64,000 nt of DNA from Sphingobacterium tabacisoli (GTDB taxonomy: Bacteria; Bacteroidota; Bacteroidia; Sphingobacteriales; Sphingobacteriaceae), in contig NZ_JAEQMU010000001.1 of the NCBI RefSeq assembly GCF_017908035.1, positions 1 to 64,000 of the forward strand, written 5' to 3'. Positions 27,593-36,343 of the stretch are shown here, piece after piece. Position 1 is the first letter of the stretch; each line of letters starts with the position of its first letter. Under the pieces are notes generated by a model that was given only the letters and a program-made list of their open reading frames with translations, did not search any database and was not told where the DNA came from. Both the position numbers and the translations under genes were made by a program.

Positions 27593-29068
27593 ATGAAAAA
27601 AACTACATGTTATATATGCTTTTTACTTTTAGCCGGGACTATATTGTTTTCAAGGTGTAAAAAGGATAACGGAAACTACAATTATATAGAACTACCTGCT
27701 TTTTCAATCGATACTACCGGTGTAGGTCGAGTTAGTGTCGAGCAGAATGCTACATTAGCATTAGCGCCCAAAATTACTTTCGAAGGAGATCACAGCACCC
27801 TGTCTTTCCTCTGGCGCATCTATTTAGCTTCAGGAAGAGGCGTTATTGACACCCTATCTACCGCAGACAAATTAGAAGAGATTATAGCTAATGCACCAGG
27901 TTCGTACTTTATCGAACTTCAGGTCAAAGAACCTAAGAATGGCATTACGGCATTGGCCGTATACAATCTCACAGTGCAGGAACAGGATGCGGTACCTTCA
28001 GGTTGGTTAGTCTTCGAAAACAAAGACGGCATTCTCGATCTGAGCTTAGTGAGCTCCAACACTTTTATCTCCGGCAGTAATGTGCCCGAATTAGTATATC
28101 GGGACCTTTTATATACTCGCAATTTAGAAAACCTTTCGGGTACAGCACGCCAGATCCAACGGAAAAATAGCGAAATCATACTTTTAACGACCGATGATAT
28201 GCTCGCTGTCGGCGCATCTAACTTTAAAATAAACAGACATTTTAATCAGTTTTTTTTCAATGCATCAGATGCTCCCTTTGTAAAGGATGCTAAGTCGTAT
28301 ATTAATAATGGCAAAGCTTTTGTCAATGGTACCGATGTGTACCGTGGAAGCGGCAATTTTTTTAATAGCAAGATTATCTCCCTGGATAGCAAAGGATATG
28401 AAGCCGCTCCTTATCTAATAGCAGGTTCTTATAACGACTTTTTTTATGATCAGTTGAATGGTCGTTACATCTTGATGAGCGAGGGATCGATAGTAGGGCG
28501 TCCTTTTACTAAAAAGGGCGATTTATCCCTTTTTAATCCTGAAAATACAGGACGAAAAATGTTACTTGGAGGGCAGGGGTACCCCATTGTCTCTGATTAT
28601 TATGAAGAGCTCGTGTTGAGCTCTTGGGGAATATTTACCGATAAAGTAGAGACGGACAGAAGGTACCTAATGATTCTAAACGAAGACAACGGTGCCTTGG
28701 CCAACGTAGATGTCAGTAGCGCACCGAATATAAGGGAGGCAGATCTATTTAGCGTAGGTAATTTAAATTCATTTGCACTTTATAGCGATGGACAGACTAT
28801 CAGAAAGATTCAGGTGGATATGGTTAAAGGTACTACTGCTATTTTTGGAGATGCTGGATTTATTTCTCCTGGGCAGGAAGTGATTACTGCTATGGAGATT
28901 TATAAACCATCAAATCAATTCCTTTTCGTAGCCACTTGGAATGAATTGACCAAAGAGGGCAAGCTTTATTTAATTCGTATGAATGAAGTATCAGGAGATC
29001 TTACCGAAATAGTGAAGGTCTGGACAGGTTTCGGAAAAATTGAGGCTATGGGATCCAAAATAAATTAG
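27593..29068 (+). CDS. PKD-like family lipoprotein
   Basis: The 491-residue lipoprotein has a signal with L-F-S-R-C (Cys22). A PKD/Ig-like beta-sandwich at about 45-135 (LSFLWRIYL, PGSYFIELQVKEPKNG) precedes a region of about 340 residues with repeated beta-strand patterns (GWLVFENKDGILDLSLVSS, NGRYILMSEG), possibly a propeller-like fold. This architecture matches the PKD-like lipoproteins found after SusD and DUF4843 genes. It is probably an accessory substrate-binding protein on the cell surface. The stop codon directly abuts the ATG of the next gene. Confidence 0.8.
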   Translation: MKKTTCYICFLLLAGTILFSRCKKDNGNYNYIELPAFSIDTTGVGRVSVEQNATLALAPKITFEGDHSTLSFLWRIYLASGRGVIDTLSTADKLEEIIANAPGSYFIELQVKEPKNGITALAVYNLTVQEQDAVPSGWLVFENKDGILDLSLVSSNTFISGSNVPELVYRDLLYTRNLENLSGTARQIQRKNSEIILLTTDDMLAVGASNFKINRHFNQFFFNASDAPFVKDAKSYINNGKAFVNGTDVYRGSGNFFNSKIISLDSKGYEAAPYLIAGSYNDFFYDQLNGRYILMSEGSIVGRPFTKKGDLSLFNPENTGRKMLLGGQGYPIVSDYYEELVLSSWGIFTDKVETDRRYLMILNEDNGALANVDVSSAPNIREADLFSVGNLNSFALYSDGQTIRKIQVDMVKGTTAIFGDAGFISPGQEVITAMEIYKPSNQFLFVATWNELTKEGKLYLIRMNEVSGDLTEIVKVWTGFGKIEAMGSKIN

Positions 29069-30343
29069 ATGAGGAATAATATGAAAGCAGCGTTATTTAA
29101 CAAATTATGGCTCATTTTTTTCGTTTTGATGCAGACCAAAACCTATGCCCAAAGTCAGGGTGTAGACTTTATTAAAGCCAAAGACTGGAAAGAAGTAATT
29201 CAAAAGGCAAAATCAGAAAACAAAATGATCTTAGTAGATTGTTACACCACATGGTGTCATCCTTGCCGGCTGATGACTTCTGAAGTCTTTTCCAAACCAG
29301 AAGTTGGCGACTATATCAATACACATTTTATTGCAGTCAAAATTCAGATGGACTCTACCAAAAATGATTCCGAAGCTGTTCGTACCTGGTATGCAGATGC
29401 ACGAGAGATGATACATCTGTACCAGATTCGAAGTTATCCGACATTCCTTTTCTTTGATCCGAATGGTGAATTAGTTCATCGGAGCGTCGGTGCAGTAGCT
29501 GTCCCTGAATTTTTGCGAATAGCCAAAAATGCTTTAGAGCCATCACAACAATACTATACGTTGCTTCATAAACTAAAAAAGCAAGGTGTAACACAGGGAG
29601 ATTATGTTAGCGCGTTCCATGCTGCACGGGATGCCTATGAAATGGATCGTGCAGACAGTTTATTCAGGATATTTTGGCAGAGATCTACACCGGTAGAACG
29701 CAATTCCTTACAGGAGTTGACATATTCTATACCGTTTATTGATACAACAGCGGATCCAGTTTTTCCCTATTTGTGGGATTACGTTATGTCAGAAAATTCA
29801 AAGGATCAAAGCGCTTATCTTAATATAGAAAGAAAGGTCAAAAGCCTAATTACCAATGAAATTATAGGCCTTTATAAGCAATCTAGCGGCTCTTCCTCAG
29901 TGGATCGTGTAGATAGATTAATCGAAAAGAAATATCAAAAATATTCCTTTGAATTATTGGCCAAAGCGAGAATAGACTATTATCTGAGCCAGCGACAGTT
30001 TTTAGCTTTTGTTCATGATGTTGAGCGGCATCATAGCAACTTAAGGTCTGGTATTGATTCGAACGAGCTATTAGGTTACGCTTACCAGGTGTTTTATCAT
30101 TGTGGTGATTCTTCTTCTCTATCGACTGCAATGTCTTGGTTGGACACAGTTCCAGCCCACTTAGATATATCGGCACTAGTCGTTCGAGGGCTTCTTAATT
30201 ACAGATTGGGTAACCGCCAAGAAGCATTGCATTTCATGAATCTTGCCATACAAAAATCCCCCATTAGAGATCAAGAAGATTTGAAGCAGATGTTGGTTCG
30301 GATAGAGAAAGGAGAGATTCTTTGGCTACCCACTGATATATGA
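29069..30343 (+). CDS. Thioredoxin-family protein (locus 3)
   Basis: The 424-residue exported protein has a signal peptide ending near KTYA-Q (about 27) and a thioredoxin-fold domain at about 30-155. The motif is WCHPC (Cys63 and Cys66), preceded by ILVDCYTT and followed by a cis-Pro site in RSYPTFLFF. The C-terminal 260 residues are helical and may hold TPR-like repeats (LLNYRLGNRQEALHFMNLA near the end). The start is directly after the previous stop (TAG-ATG); Met5 is an alternative start. It probably keeps cysteines of surface or periplasmic partners reduced. Confidence 0.85.
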   Translation: MRNNMKAALFNKLWLIFFVLMQTKTYAQSQGVDFIKAKDWKEVIQKAKSENKMILVDCYTTWCHPCRLMTSEVFSKPEVGDYINTHFIAVKIQMDSTKNDSEAVRTWYADAREMIHLYQIRSYPTFLFFDPNGELVHRSVGAVAVPEFLRIAKNALEPSQQYYTLLHKLKKQGVTQGDYVSAFHAARDAYEMDRADSLFRIFWQRSTPVERNSLQELTYSIPFIDTTADPVFPYLWDYVMSENSKDQSAYLNIERKVKSLITNEIIGLYKQSSGSSSVDRVDRLIEKKYQKYSFELLAKARIDYYLSQRQFLAFVHDVERHHSNLRSGIDSNELLGYAYQVFYHCGDSSSLSTAMSWLDTVPAHLDISALVVRGLLNYRLGNRQEALHFMNLAIQKSPIRDQEDLKQMLVRIEKGEILWLPTDI

Positions 30344-30362
30344 TCAAAAAAACTAGTTAACT

Positions 30363-31667
30363 ATGCAAACAAAGAAAATTTTACTCGTTCTATTTACGAC
30401 CTGGATTACAATGCTTCAGGCACAAAATACAGTTCAAAAGCCCACTTTTGGAATAGGATCCGAAGTTGATCGTTACCCGGAGGTCACTTGGTTACAGGGT
30501 ACACCCGTCACCAGTTTTGACAAAGATAAGACCTATATCATTGAGTGTTGGGCTACATGGTGTGGTCCTTGTATTGCAGCTATTCCACATATGAATGAGC
30601 TGCACAAAGAATATGGAGATAAAGTTGTTATTGTAGGGCAGAGTGCTATGGAAAATGATCTGAGAAAAGTAGAGACTTTCCTTAAATCAAAAGGGGACGG
30701 GATGTCCTATCGCGTAGCTTATGCAGGTGGATCTAGTGGGGCTTTTTCAAAGGAGTGGCTTATCCCTGGTCAGATCCGGGCGCTACCGCACACGATTGTT
30801 ATCCAGGAGAATAAGGTTATTTGGATGCCCCATCCGAATGAACTGACCAAGGAGGTTGTAGAGAGTTTAATCAATAGATCCTTTAATCCAGCTCAAATGG
30901 GGGCTTCCTTACACGGAGATCCTATCGTCGAAGTCAGAACGTTAATACGTTCTAAAGAATATACAAAGGCTACATCTATTTTAGATAGCATTCTTTTAAA
31001 AGAACCTAATAATACGGAGGCTTTGGTGGTCAAAAGTACTGTTATGCTTCACACTGGTCATTATGATGAGGCTGTTCAGTTATTAATGTCCGAGCATGAG
31101 CGGACATTGAGTTCAGCTGTAGCTTACCGCCTTTACCAGACATTGCAGGAAGGCAATGATAGCCTCACGTTAAAGGCCCTTATCGAGCATGATATTGACC
31201 GTGGTTTACTGACCAATAATACAGCTCTTTTAGATATTGTTTCAGAGGGTTATAAAATATATGCACTAGAGGGGGATGGTAAGAATCTTGCCGATTTCAT
31301 ACAGCGTGTTAGGCTTAAAAGTACCGTTTCAAATCCACTTTTGGCTATGCTGGCCATAAGTCCCTATTATCCTATTGAAGACAATACAGGCGACGTGACT
31401 AAAGAGCTTTTTGAAACCGCCGATCATTTTTTCAAAATGAGCCAGATGGAGTTTATTTACCTATATAAACTTGTCGGAATGTTTTGGGAAAAGGGTGAGC
31501 GAGATAATGCGCTACAGATTTTAAATATGTCTATTGCAGCAGGTAGACGGGACGGTTTACCAGAAAATCGGTTAGAAGCGATGAATGAGCTAGCAACAAA
31601 AATACTTAAGGGAGAATTCCCCTCCGAAGAGCAATTTAGAATCTTGATGGACCATGCACGACAATAA
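30363..31667 (+). CDS. TlpA-like thiol-disulfide oxidoreductase (locus 3)
   Basis: The 434-residue protein has a signal peptide (about 1-20, ending LQA-Q). A TlpA/thioredoxin domain follows (about 27-180) with active site CWATWCGPC (Cys67 and Cys70) and a RALPHTIVI cis-Pro region. The C-terminal part (about 200-430) contains TPR-like helix pairs (EYTKATSILDSILLKEPNNTEA). It resembles the locus 2 TlpA protein in order of parts and in WMPHPNEL/WLGHPNGL stretches, so the two adjacent loci share this partner. It is the last intact gene of the operon. Confidence 0.87.
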   Translation: MQTKKILLVLFTTWITMLQAQNTVQKPTFGIGSEVDRYPEVTWLQGTPVTSFDKDKTYIIECWATWCGPCIAAIPHMNELHKEYGDKVVIVGQSAMENDLRKVETFLKSKGDGMSYRVAYAGGSSGAFSKEWLIPGQIRALPHTIVIQENKVIWMPHPNELTKEVVESLINRSFNPAQMGASLHGDPIVEVRTLIRSKEYTKATSILDSILLKEPNNTEALVVKSTVMLHTGHYDEAVQLLMSEHERTLSSAVAYRLYQTLQEGNDSLTLKALIEHDIDRGLLTNNTALLDIVSEGYKIYALEGDGKNLADFIQRVRLKSTVSNPLLAMLAISPYYPIEDNTGDVTKELFETADHFFKMSQMEFIYLYKLVGMFWEKGERDNALQILNMSIAAGRRDGLPENRLEAMNELATKILKGEFPSEEQFRILMDHARQ

Positions 31668-31752
31668 TAAATAAGATCTTCCCTTTTTTATCGAAAAGTA
31701 TGTTTTTATGGATCAGTTGCTTTTGTTTTTACAAAAACTAGATGAATCATTG

Positions 31753-31787
31753 CAGGGTGTTAATGATCGAAAGACATTAACACCCTG
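31753..31787. repeat. Perfect 13-bp inverted repeat, possible terminator of locus 3
   Basis: CAGGGTGTTAATG (31753-31765) and CATTAACACCCTG (31775-31787) pair perfectly around a 9-nt loop, 86 nt after the last stop of the operon. No T-tract follows, so termination would be weak or factor-dependent. The 74-codon open frame across it (31708-31932) is not convincing as a gene. Confidence 0.55.
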
Positions 31788-31846
31788 TGATGGTGAAGGT
31801 CATGTAGAAAACAGGCCCTGCAGAAATAAAGTCTGTCAATATATAA

Positions 31847-32071
31847 ATGATAATTATGCGGTGCCTTTATTGTGCCCATGCTATGGGGTTGGCAACCTGT
31901 CCGTTGGGAACTGTCGTACCGATATTGAATAGGCCGGAAAACGCAGATATTTTGGATTTGCTTAACATACCTAAGGATTATGAGGTAGCAATCAATATGG
32001 CACTCGGATATCCAACAGAAAGCCCTGAACCTCCTATCCGATATAGTGATAAGATTAAGATTGTTTTATAG
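31847..32071 (+). pseudogene. 3' remnant of a nitroreductase-family gene
   Basis: The translation YCAHAMGLATCPLGTVVPIL followed by NRPENADILDLLNIPKDYEV and INMALGYPTESPEPP matches the C-terminal third of FMN-dependent nitroreductases, which are normally about 200 residues long. Only about 70 codons remain; an in-frame TAA lies immediately upstream and no N-terminal part is found. It is therefore a truncated gene. The natural stop at 32069-32071 is kept. Confidence 0.7.
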
Positions 32072-32072
32072 C

Positions 32073-32300
32073 CAACAGTTATATTTATTAGATTTTATTT
32101 TACAAGAACGTAGGAGGGAGCTTTATTCCGAGGTCTGAGATGGGGAGATGTTAAGCGGTTAAATAACGAGGGTAGAGCGATAACTCTTGAGCGGTATGCT
32201 GAAGACGGTACGATACCTTCAGCCTAATGATCCTAGATTTAATCTTCCAATACCAGAAGGATTGCTTGACTTAAGGGGTATAGTGCAGAACCCGCGATAG
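32073..32300 (+). pseudogene. 3' remnant of a susD/ragB gene
   Basis: Frame by frame the stretch gives LYLLDFILQERRREL, then after a shift FRGLRWGDVKRLNNEGRAITL, and after another shift PNDPRFNLPIPEGLLDLRG with the end IVQNPR and TAG at 32300. These are the usual closing motifs of SusD proteins (ERRxEL, RGLRWGDxKR, DPRFxLPIP, IxQNPR). At least two frameshifts and the missing first 85 percent make it a pseudogene. It abuts the nitroreductase remnant, so two unrelated genes were joined by deletion. Confidence 0.75.
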
Positions 32301-32309
32301 ACCAAAAGA

Positions 32310-32341
32310 AAGGACGCAATCAGATTGATGATTGCGTCCTT
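32310..32341 (+). terminator. Strong hairpin terminator
   Basis: AAGGACGCAATCA (32310-32322) and TGATTGCGTCCTT (32329-32341) form a perfect 13-bp stem with a 6-nt loop just after the susD remnant. It probably was the terminator of the lost operon. It may also stop read-through from the left, and its mirror may serve the minus-strand gene ending at 32440. Confidence 0.7.
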
Positions 32342-32439
32342 ATAAAACCTAACGAAAGTTTATTTTTTTGACGAAAAGCTTAAAGAGGTGTCCTCTAAAT
32401 TTAAGGAGTGGCTCTCAGTTTTAAAGAGTACAATACCTA

Positions 32440-35169
32440 TCATTTCGATTTTGTTAACGTAATCGTCTTTGTAGAATTTGGAATCTGATATCTACCCAGC
32501 TTATCTTTTCGCATACCTTTTATTTCATAGTTACTCTCTGGGTTAATAACCAGTAGGGTATTCGGCGTATTATTCTGATGTTGTGTGCTAAGGTGTAATG
32601 TGACACTGCGATCGTTTTTTTTGTATACCAAAGAATCAATTTCGCCTGCATCTGTAGTGGCCCATAGGTTTTCTTTGGCTAGGAATATACGTCCTTTGGA
32701 AGCTGTTGTAATAGCTACATCTATTGTTTTTTTACTTTCTTTAAGGTTTCCACTGAATGCTAACCAGCCGAATTCAGGATGCTCAATAATATAGGTTCCT
32801 GAATTGACCGCATATCCGTAAAATCCAGTGCCATAGTCTCCAGAGATACCATCATTGGCTAGGGTCGACGGGTACGAATGGAATGCGCCAGGGCCAAAAC
32901 CCTCTTGTGTTACGTTGGCCAGAGCTCCCATCATACCGGCGTGTCCTATGCGAAGCAGGTAAAAGTCGTTAGGGTTGTCCCGATATTCTGTAAGTACAGG
33001 GATGGCATTTAGTGCTGAGCCGTAATGGTGTAACTGGCGTTCGATACGTGATAGTTTGCCACCGTATACAAAGTCCCAATAGCGACGTGCACTACCGTTG
33101 TAACCCCAATGTGGTACAGTTGGCATGTATGCAAGGATAGCATTTAGGGTTACCTGTGCTTTATCGTCAAATCCGAAAAAGCGAGACCATACGTATACTT
33201 CTTCCTGACCGGTAGAATCCCAAGGCATTTCACTGCCAAAAGGATAATTAAGACTTTTCCAATGTTCAGCACGTTTTCGCATGACAGCTTCTAGTTGATC
33301 GGCCTGTGCGACAAGTCCCTCTCTGCGTAGATCCTGAAGAATGATGAGAAAGATGCTGCCTTCCATCTGACCAAATTGAGCATAATAAGGGGCTTTCTCA
33401 ACCATAGCGATACTGGTATGGAAAGCACGATCTAAATAAGTATCCCAGGTTTCTTCTTGGACAAAATTGTTGTAATTGCGGGCAAGACGGTACATCACCC
33501 AATGAGCAGCTGCTACATGCGGGTAATTGTATGAACGTCCAATATCGTCTGCTTCTTTTTTCTTCCATGCCGACCACGTATTCCAATTGATGGTCGTATC
33601 GTAGGTTCCAGTAGGAAGAGAGTCTGGTTCGTAGTAGAATAAGCTCTTGACTACACCATATTGCTTGTCACCCTCTTTGTGCTGAATGCGACCATACATA
33701 GTCTCATTGACAAAGCGTTTTAATTTTGCAATCTCGTGCGCATTGGGCTGAAGTACCTGTTTCATAATTGCTGCGAGCCAACTTGCTGCTCCTGCCTCGT
33801 CACTAAGACCTGCATACCATGCACGCTGTTCTTGGGTGATTTGTTTTTGCTCTTCATAATCGTATGAAATAACGGATGGAGACCTGCCGAATAAATCATC
33901 ATTGTTTTCATACCATTGCGTAGTCGTTAAGAAATTTCCTAGGTCATTTATTACGTCAACTTCTGATTTGATGACTTTGTAGTGGATGGTTTGTTGTAGA
34001 CCGTCTTGATAAGTGACTGTAAGCCTCGCACGTCCCCACTGATTACCTTTTACTTCATATTGATTCCATTTATCGGGAGTTGATTTAAGTTTGGTAATAG
34101 TTAATGCGCCGTCAGGGTATATGGCTATGTTCTTGATGGATTTGTCATGTTTTATAAACAACTTGACGGGATTGTCCATGGGAACTACATACCCTGGTGC
34201 ACCTACAGCAACAGGTCTGTTGTTCTTTAATAGTTCGCTTTCAATCTGTTTTATGCCTTCAGCAAGTACAAATTTTAATGCGAATGTTTTTGATTCTTTG
34301 GGCTGTAATAAGGTCGATGTAGGTGTATTCCACTGCTCGACACCTTTCCAATCTGTTTCTGCATGTGCTTTGCTATGGATCATCCACTCGTGAAATCCTT
34401 CAAAGGTAATACTTCTTGGAGTGGGATCGCTATTTAAGGGGTTGTAAGCTTCGAAACCTGCATTTTCGTGAGGTAATACGAGTAAGCTAGATTCTCTGCC
34501 ATGAAGATGGTTGACCTGCATGTACCCAGCATCTTTGCCGATATAAGGGTCAAAAAAGACATTCTGTGCATGTGCCTGATCGAGGTTCTTCCAGTCCATA
34601 TTGTTGTTGAAAGGTAGTGGAATGCCTAATGAACCGATTTCTATAACTTTGTCTGTAGGATTGGTGACCTGAAAGCTTAACACTAAATCTCCGTCGATAT
34701 TCTGCCAGTTGCGAACAATTTTTAAGGGTATGTTGCCTAGTGTTGGGGTAAGATCTGCAGAAGATAGTGATTGTGTCGATGGTGTTAATGTGATGACATC
34801 CTTTCTGTCTGTTGCTGATGAATAATTGGTCCAAGAGGTTTCGCCAGCACTTCGGAGACTCATTGTGATGTCTCCAATATGAAAAAAGTTGTTGCGGTCG
34901 CGTTTGGAGAGCATTTCTACAGGTGTGTAGTCAAAATTCTGGTCTCCAACTGCTTTTTGAAATGCCGATAAAGTTTGTGAAGAATTGAGAACCTTTATTT
35001 TCAATTTGTTCAGGTCGAAGCTTTTTTGCCCCTTATCAATTCCTAATGTAGCAGGTTGCTTTTTGACCGCTTGCCATACAGGATGCTCATTCTGTTGAGC
35101 ATGTACTTCTGGCGTAACATGTACATATAGTAATGTAAAAAGGAGATAACAACTTTTTTTTAGATTCAT
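32440..35169 (-). CDS. Secreted DUF5695-like protein, putative carbohydrate-active enzyme
   Basis: The 909-residue exported protein has a signal peptide (about 1-24, cleavage near EVHA-Q). The N-terminal half (about 60-390) looks beta-sandwich-rich, the middle (about 420-760) is helical and Trp/Tyr-rich (AAAHWVMYRLARNYNNFVQ, HWGYNGSARRYWDFVYGG), as in alpha/alpha-toroid glycosidases, and the last part is beta-rich. I assign it to DUF5695-type secreted proteins with moderate confidence; no characterised activity is known to me. It is transcribed alone, divergent from the AraC regulator across 201 bp, and may be controlled by it. A sugar-active role in the same pathway is inference. Confidence 0.65.
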   Translation of the reverse strand: MNLKKSCYLLFTLLYVHVTPEVHAQQNEHPVWQAVKKQPATLGIDKGQKSFDLNKLKIKVLNSSQTLSAFQKAVGDQNFDYTPVEMLSKRDRNNFFHIGDITMSLRSAGETSWTNYSSATDRKDVITLTPSTQSLSSADLTPTLGNIPLKIVRNWQNIDGDLVLSFQVTNPTDKVIEIGSLGIPLPFNNNMDWKNLDQAHAQNVFFDPYIGKDAGYMQVNHLHGRESSLLVLPHENAGFEAYNPLNSDPTPRSITFEGFHEWMIHSKAHAETDWKGVEQWNTPTSTLLQPKESKTFALKFVLAEGIKQIESELLKNNRPVAVGAPGYVVPMDNPVKLFIKHDKSIKNIAIYPDGALTITKLKSTPDKWNQYEVKGNQWGRARLTVTYQDGLQQTIHYKVIKSEVDVINDLGNFLTTTQWYENNDDLFGRSPSVISYDYEEQKQITQEQRAWYAGLSDEAGAASWLAAIMKQVLQPNAHEIAKLKRFVNETMYGRIQHKEGDKQYGVVKSLFYYEPDSLPTGTYDTTINWNTWSAWKKKEADDIGRSYNYPHVAAAHWVMYRLARNYNNFVQEETWDTYLDRAFHTSIAMVEKAPYYAQFGQMEGSIFLIILQDLRREGLVAQADQLEAVMRKRAEHWKSLNYPFGSEMPWDSTGQEEVYVWSRFFGFDDKAQVTLNAILAYMPTVPHWGYNGSARRYWDFVYGGKLSRIERQLHHYGSALNAIPVLTEYRDNPNDFYLLRIGHAGMMGALANVTQEGFGPGAFHSYPSTLANDGISGDYGTGFYGYAVNSGTYIIEHPEFGWLAFSGNLKESKKTIDVAITTASKGRIFLAKENLWATTDAGEIDSLVYKKNDRSVTLHLSTQHQNNTPNTLLVINPESNYEIKGMRKDKLGRYQIPNSTKTITLTKSK

Positions 35170-35370
35170 TCTGATGAGATTTAAAAATTAATGGATGGTA
35201 CTATTAATCTATTTAACAGTTACAAATATGGCTTATTGTGTGGTTTTTTTTTGAACATAATTTAACATACAGTAGCCAGTTTTTAACATAATTCTTCAAA
35301 ATATTTGTTTTATAAAATTTGAAACCATAGATTTAATGTATAATTGACATTTATTATAAACTAATTTACT

Positions 35371-36231
35371 ATGAAGCCCATCCAATACCGTGTCCCTGTC
35401 CCTAAGGATAGGTCAGTTTTTATACAGGAAGATGTTTTAGAAAAGTTTTATCCTTATATGCACCGGCATGAAGAATATCAGTTAATCTGGATTATGGAAG
35501 GTGCAGGGCAGTTACTGGTAGATGATAATGTACACGAATTTGAAAAAGGAGATATTTTTTTGCTAGGATCGAATCAGGCACATGTATTCAAAGGTCGCTT
35601 AGGGGGATTGGTTAAAAGTGTTTCGGTTTTCTTTAATCTTAAGGGGGCATTGTCCAATATATTGAACATGCCAGAGTTGAGTGTCTTGCTTGATTTTGTT
35701 GCTAAAAGCGGACGTGGATTTAAAGTCCCTGCTAATGATCTTACCCATATCAGACGTCGAATAGAAATTCTGAAAAAATCCGACCGGTTGGATCAATTAG
35801 TTAATTTTTTCTATCTTCTGAAATCATTGAATAAGATTTCGGCTCAGCTTAAGCCACTGTCGGGTGTTTCTACTGTTGAATTTGGTTTAGGAGGCTCTTT
35901 ACGAATTTCATCTTTGTGTAAGTTTTTGGAGGATAATTACAAAGAGAATATCAGCTTGGGCGAGATCGCAGAAAAAGCCAATCTTACTCCGCAGGCTTTC
36001 TGTAGATATTTCAAAAAAAGTACAGGTAAGACTTTTGTAGCTTATCTGAACGAATTGCGCGTACGGGAAGCTTGCAGGATGTTGTCTGGTAAAGAGGAGG
36101 ACAGTATCTCTATTGTAGCATACAATTCGGGATTTAATAGTATTACCAATTTTAATCGTGTCTTTCGGACGGTTTTGGGGGTATCTCCTAAAACGTATCT
36201 CACTAATTATCAAAATTCTCTTTACAGATAG
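35371..36231 (+). CDS. AraC-family transcriptional regulator with cupin-like sensor
   Basis: The 286-residue protein has an N-terminal cupin-like ligand domain (about 20-80, HRHEEYQLIWIMEGAGQLLV and EKGDIFLLGSNQAHVF) and a C-terminal AraC double helix-turn-helix (about 185-283, ISLGEIAEKANLTPQAFCRYFKK split by normal spacing, and YNSGFNSITNFNRVFR). It lies 112 nt upstream of, and on the same strand as, the hydroxyproline gene cluster, and is divergent from the DUF5695-like gene. It is the only regulator in the right half of the window. I infer that it controls the cluster in response to a small molecule such as Hyp, Pro or a sugar. Confidence 0.9.
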   Translation: MKPIQYRVPVPKDRSVFIQEDVLEKFYPYMHRHEEYQLIWIMEGAGQLLVDDNVHEFEKGDIFLLGSNQAHVFKGRLGGLVKSVSVFFNLKGALSNILNMPELSVLLDFVAKSGRGFKVPANDLTHIRRRIEILKKSDRLDQLVNFFYLLKSLNKISAQLKPLSGVSTVEFGLGGSLRISSLCKFLEDNYKENISLGEIAEKANLTPQAFCRYFKKSTGKTFVAYLNELRVREACRMLSGKEEDSISIVAYNSGFNSITNFNRVFRTVLGVSPKTYLTNYQNSLYR

Positions 36232-36343
36232 ATGAAATGTTAATATCCAATAAGTAATTATTAAAAGTTGATTAGTTAAGTCATTATTTAGTTGGTTTCT
36301 TTGATAAAACGAAATTGTATATCTAAGTAATTAAACAAAAACT

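Noticed and set aside
31708..31932. 74-codon open frame after locus 3
   Set aside because: It spans a perfect hairpin and runs out of frame over the nitroreductase remnant; no family resemblance.
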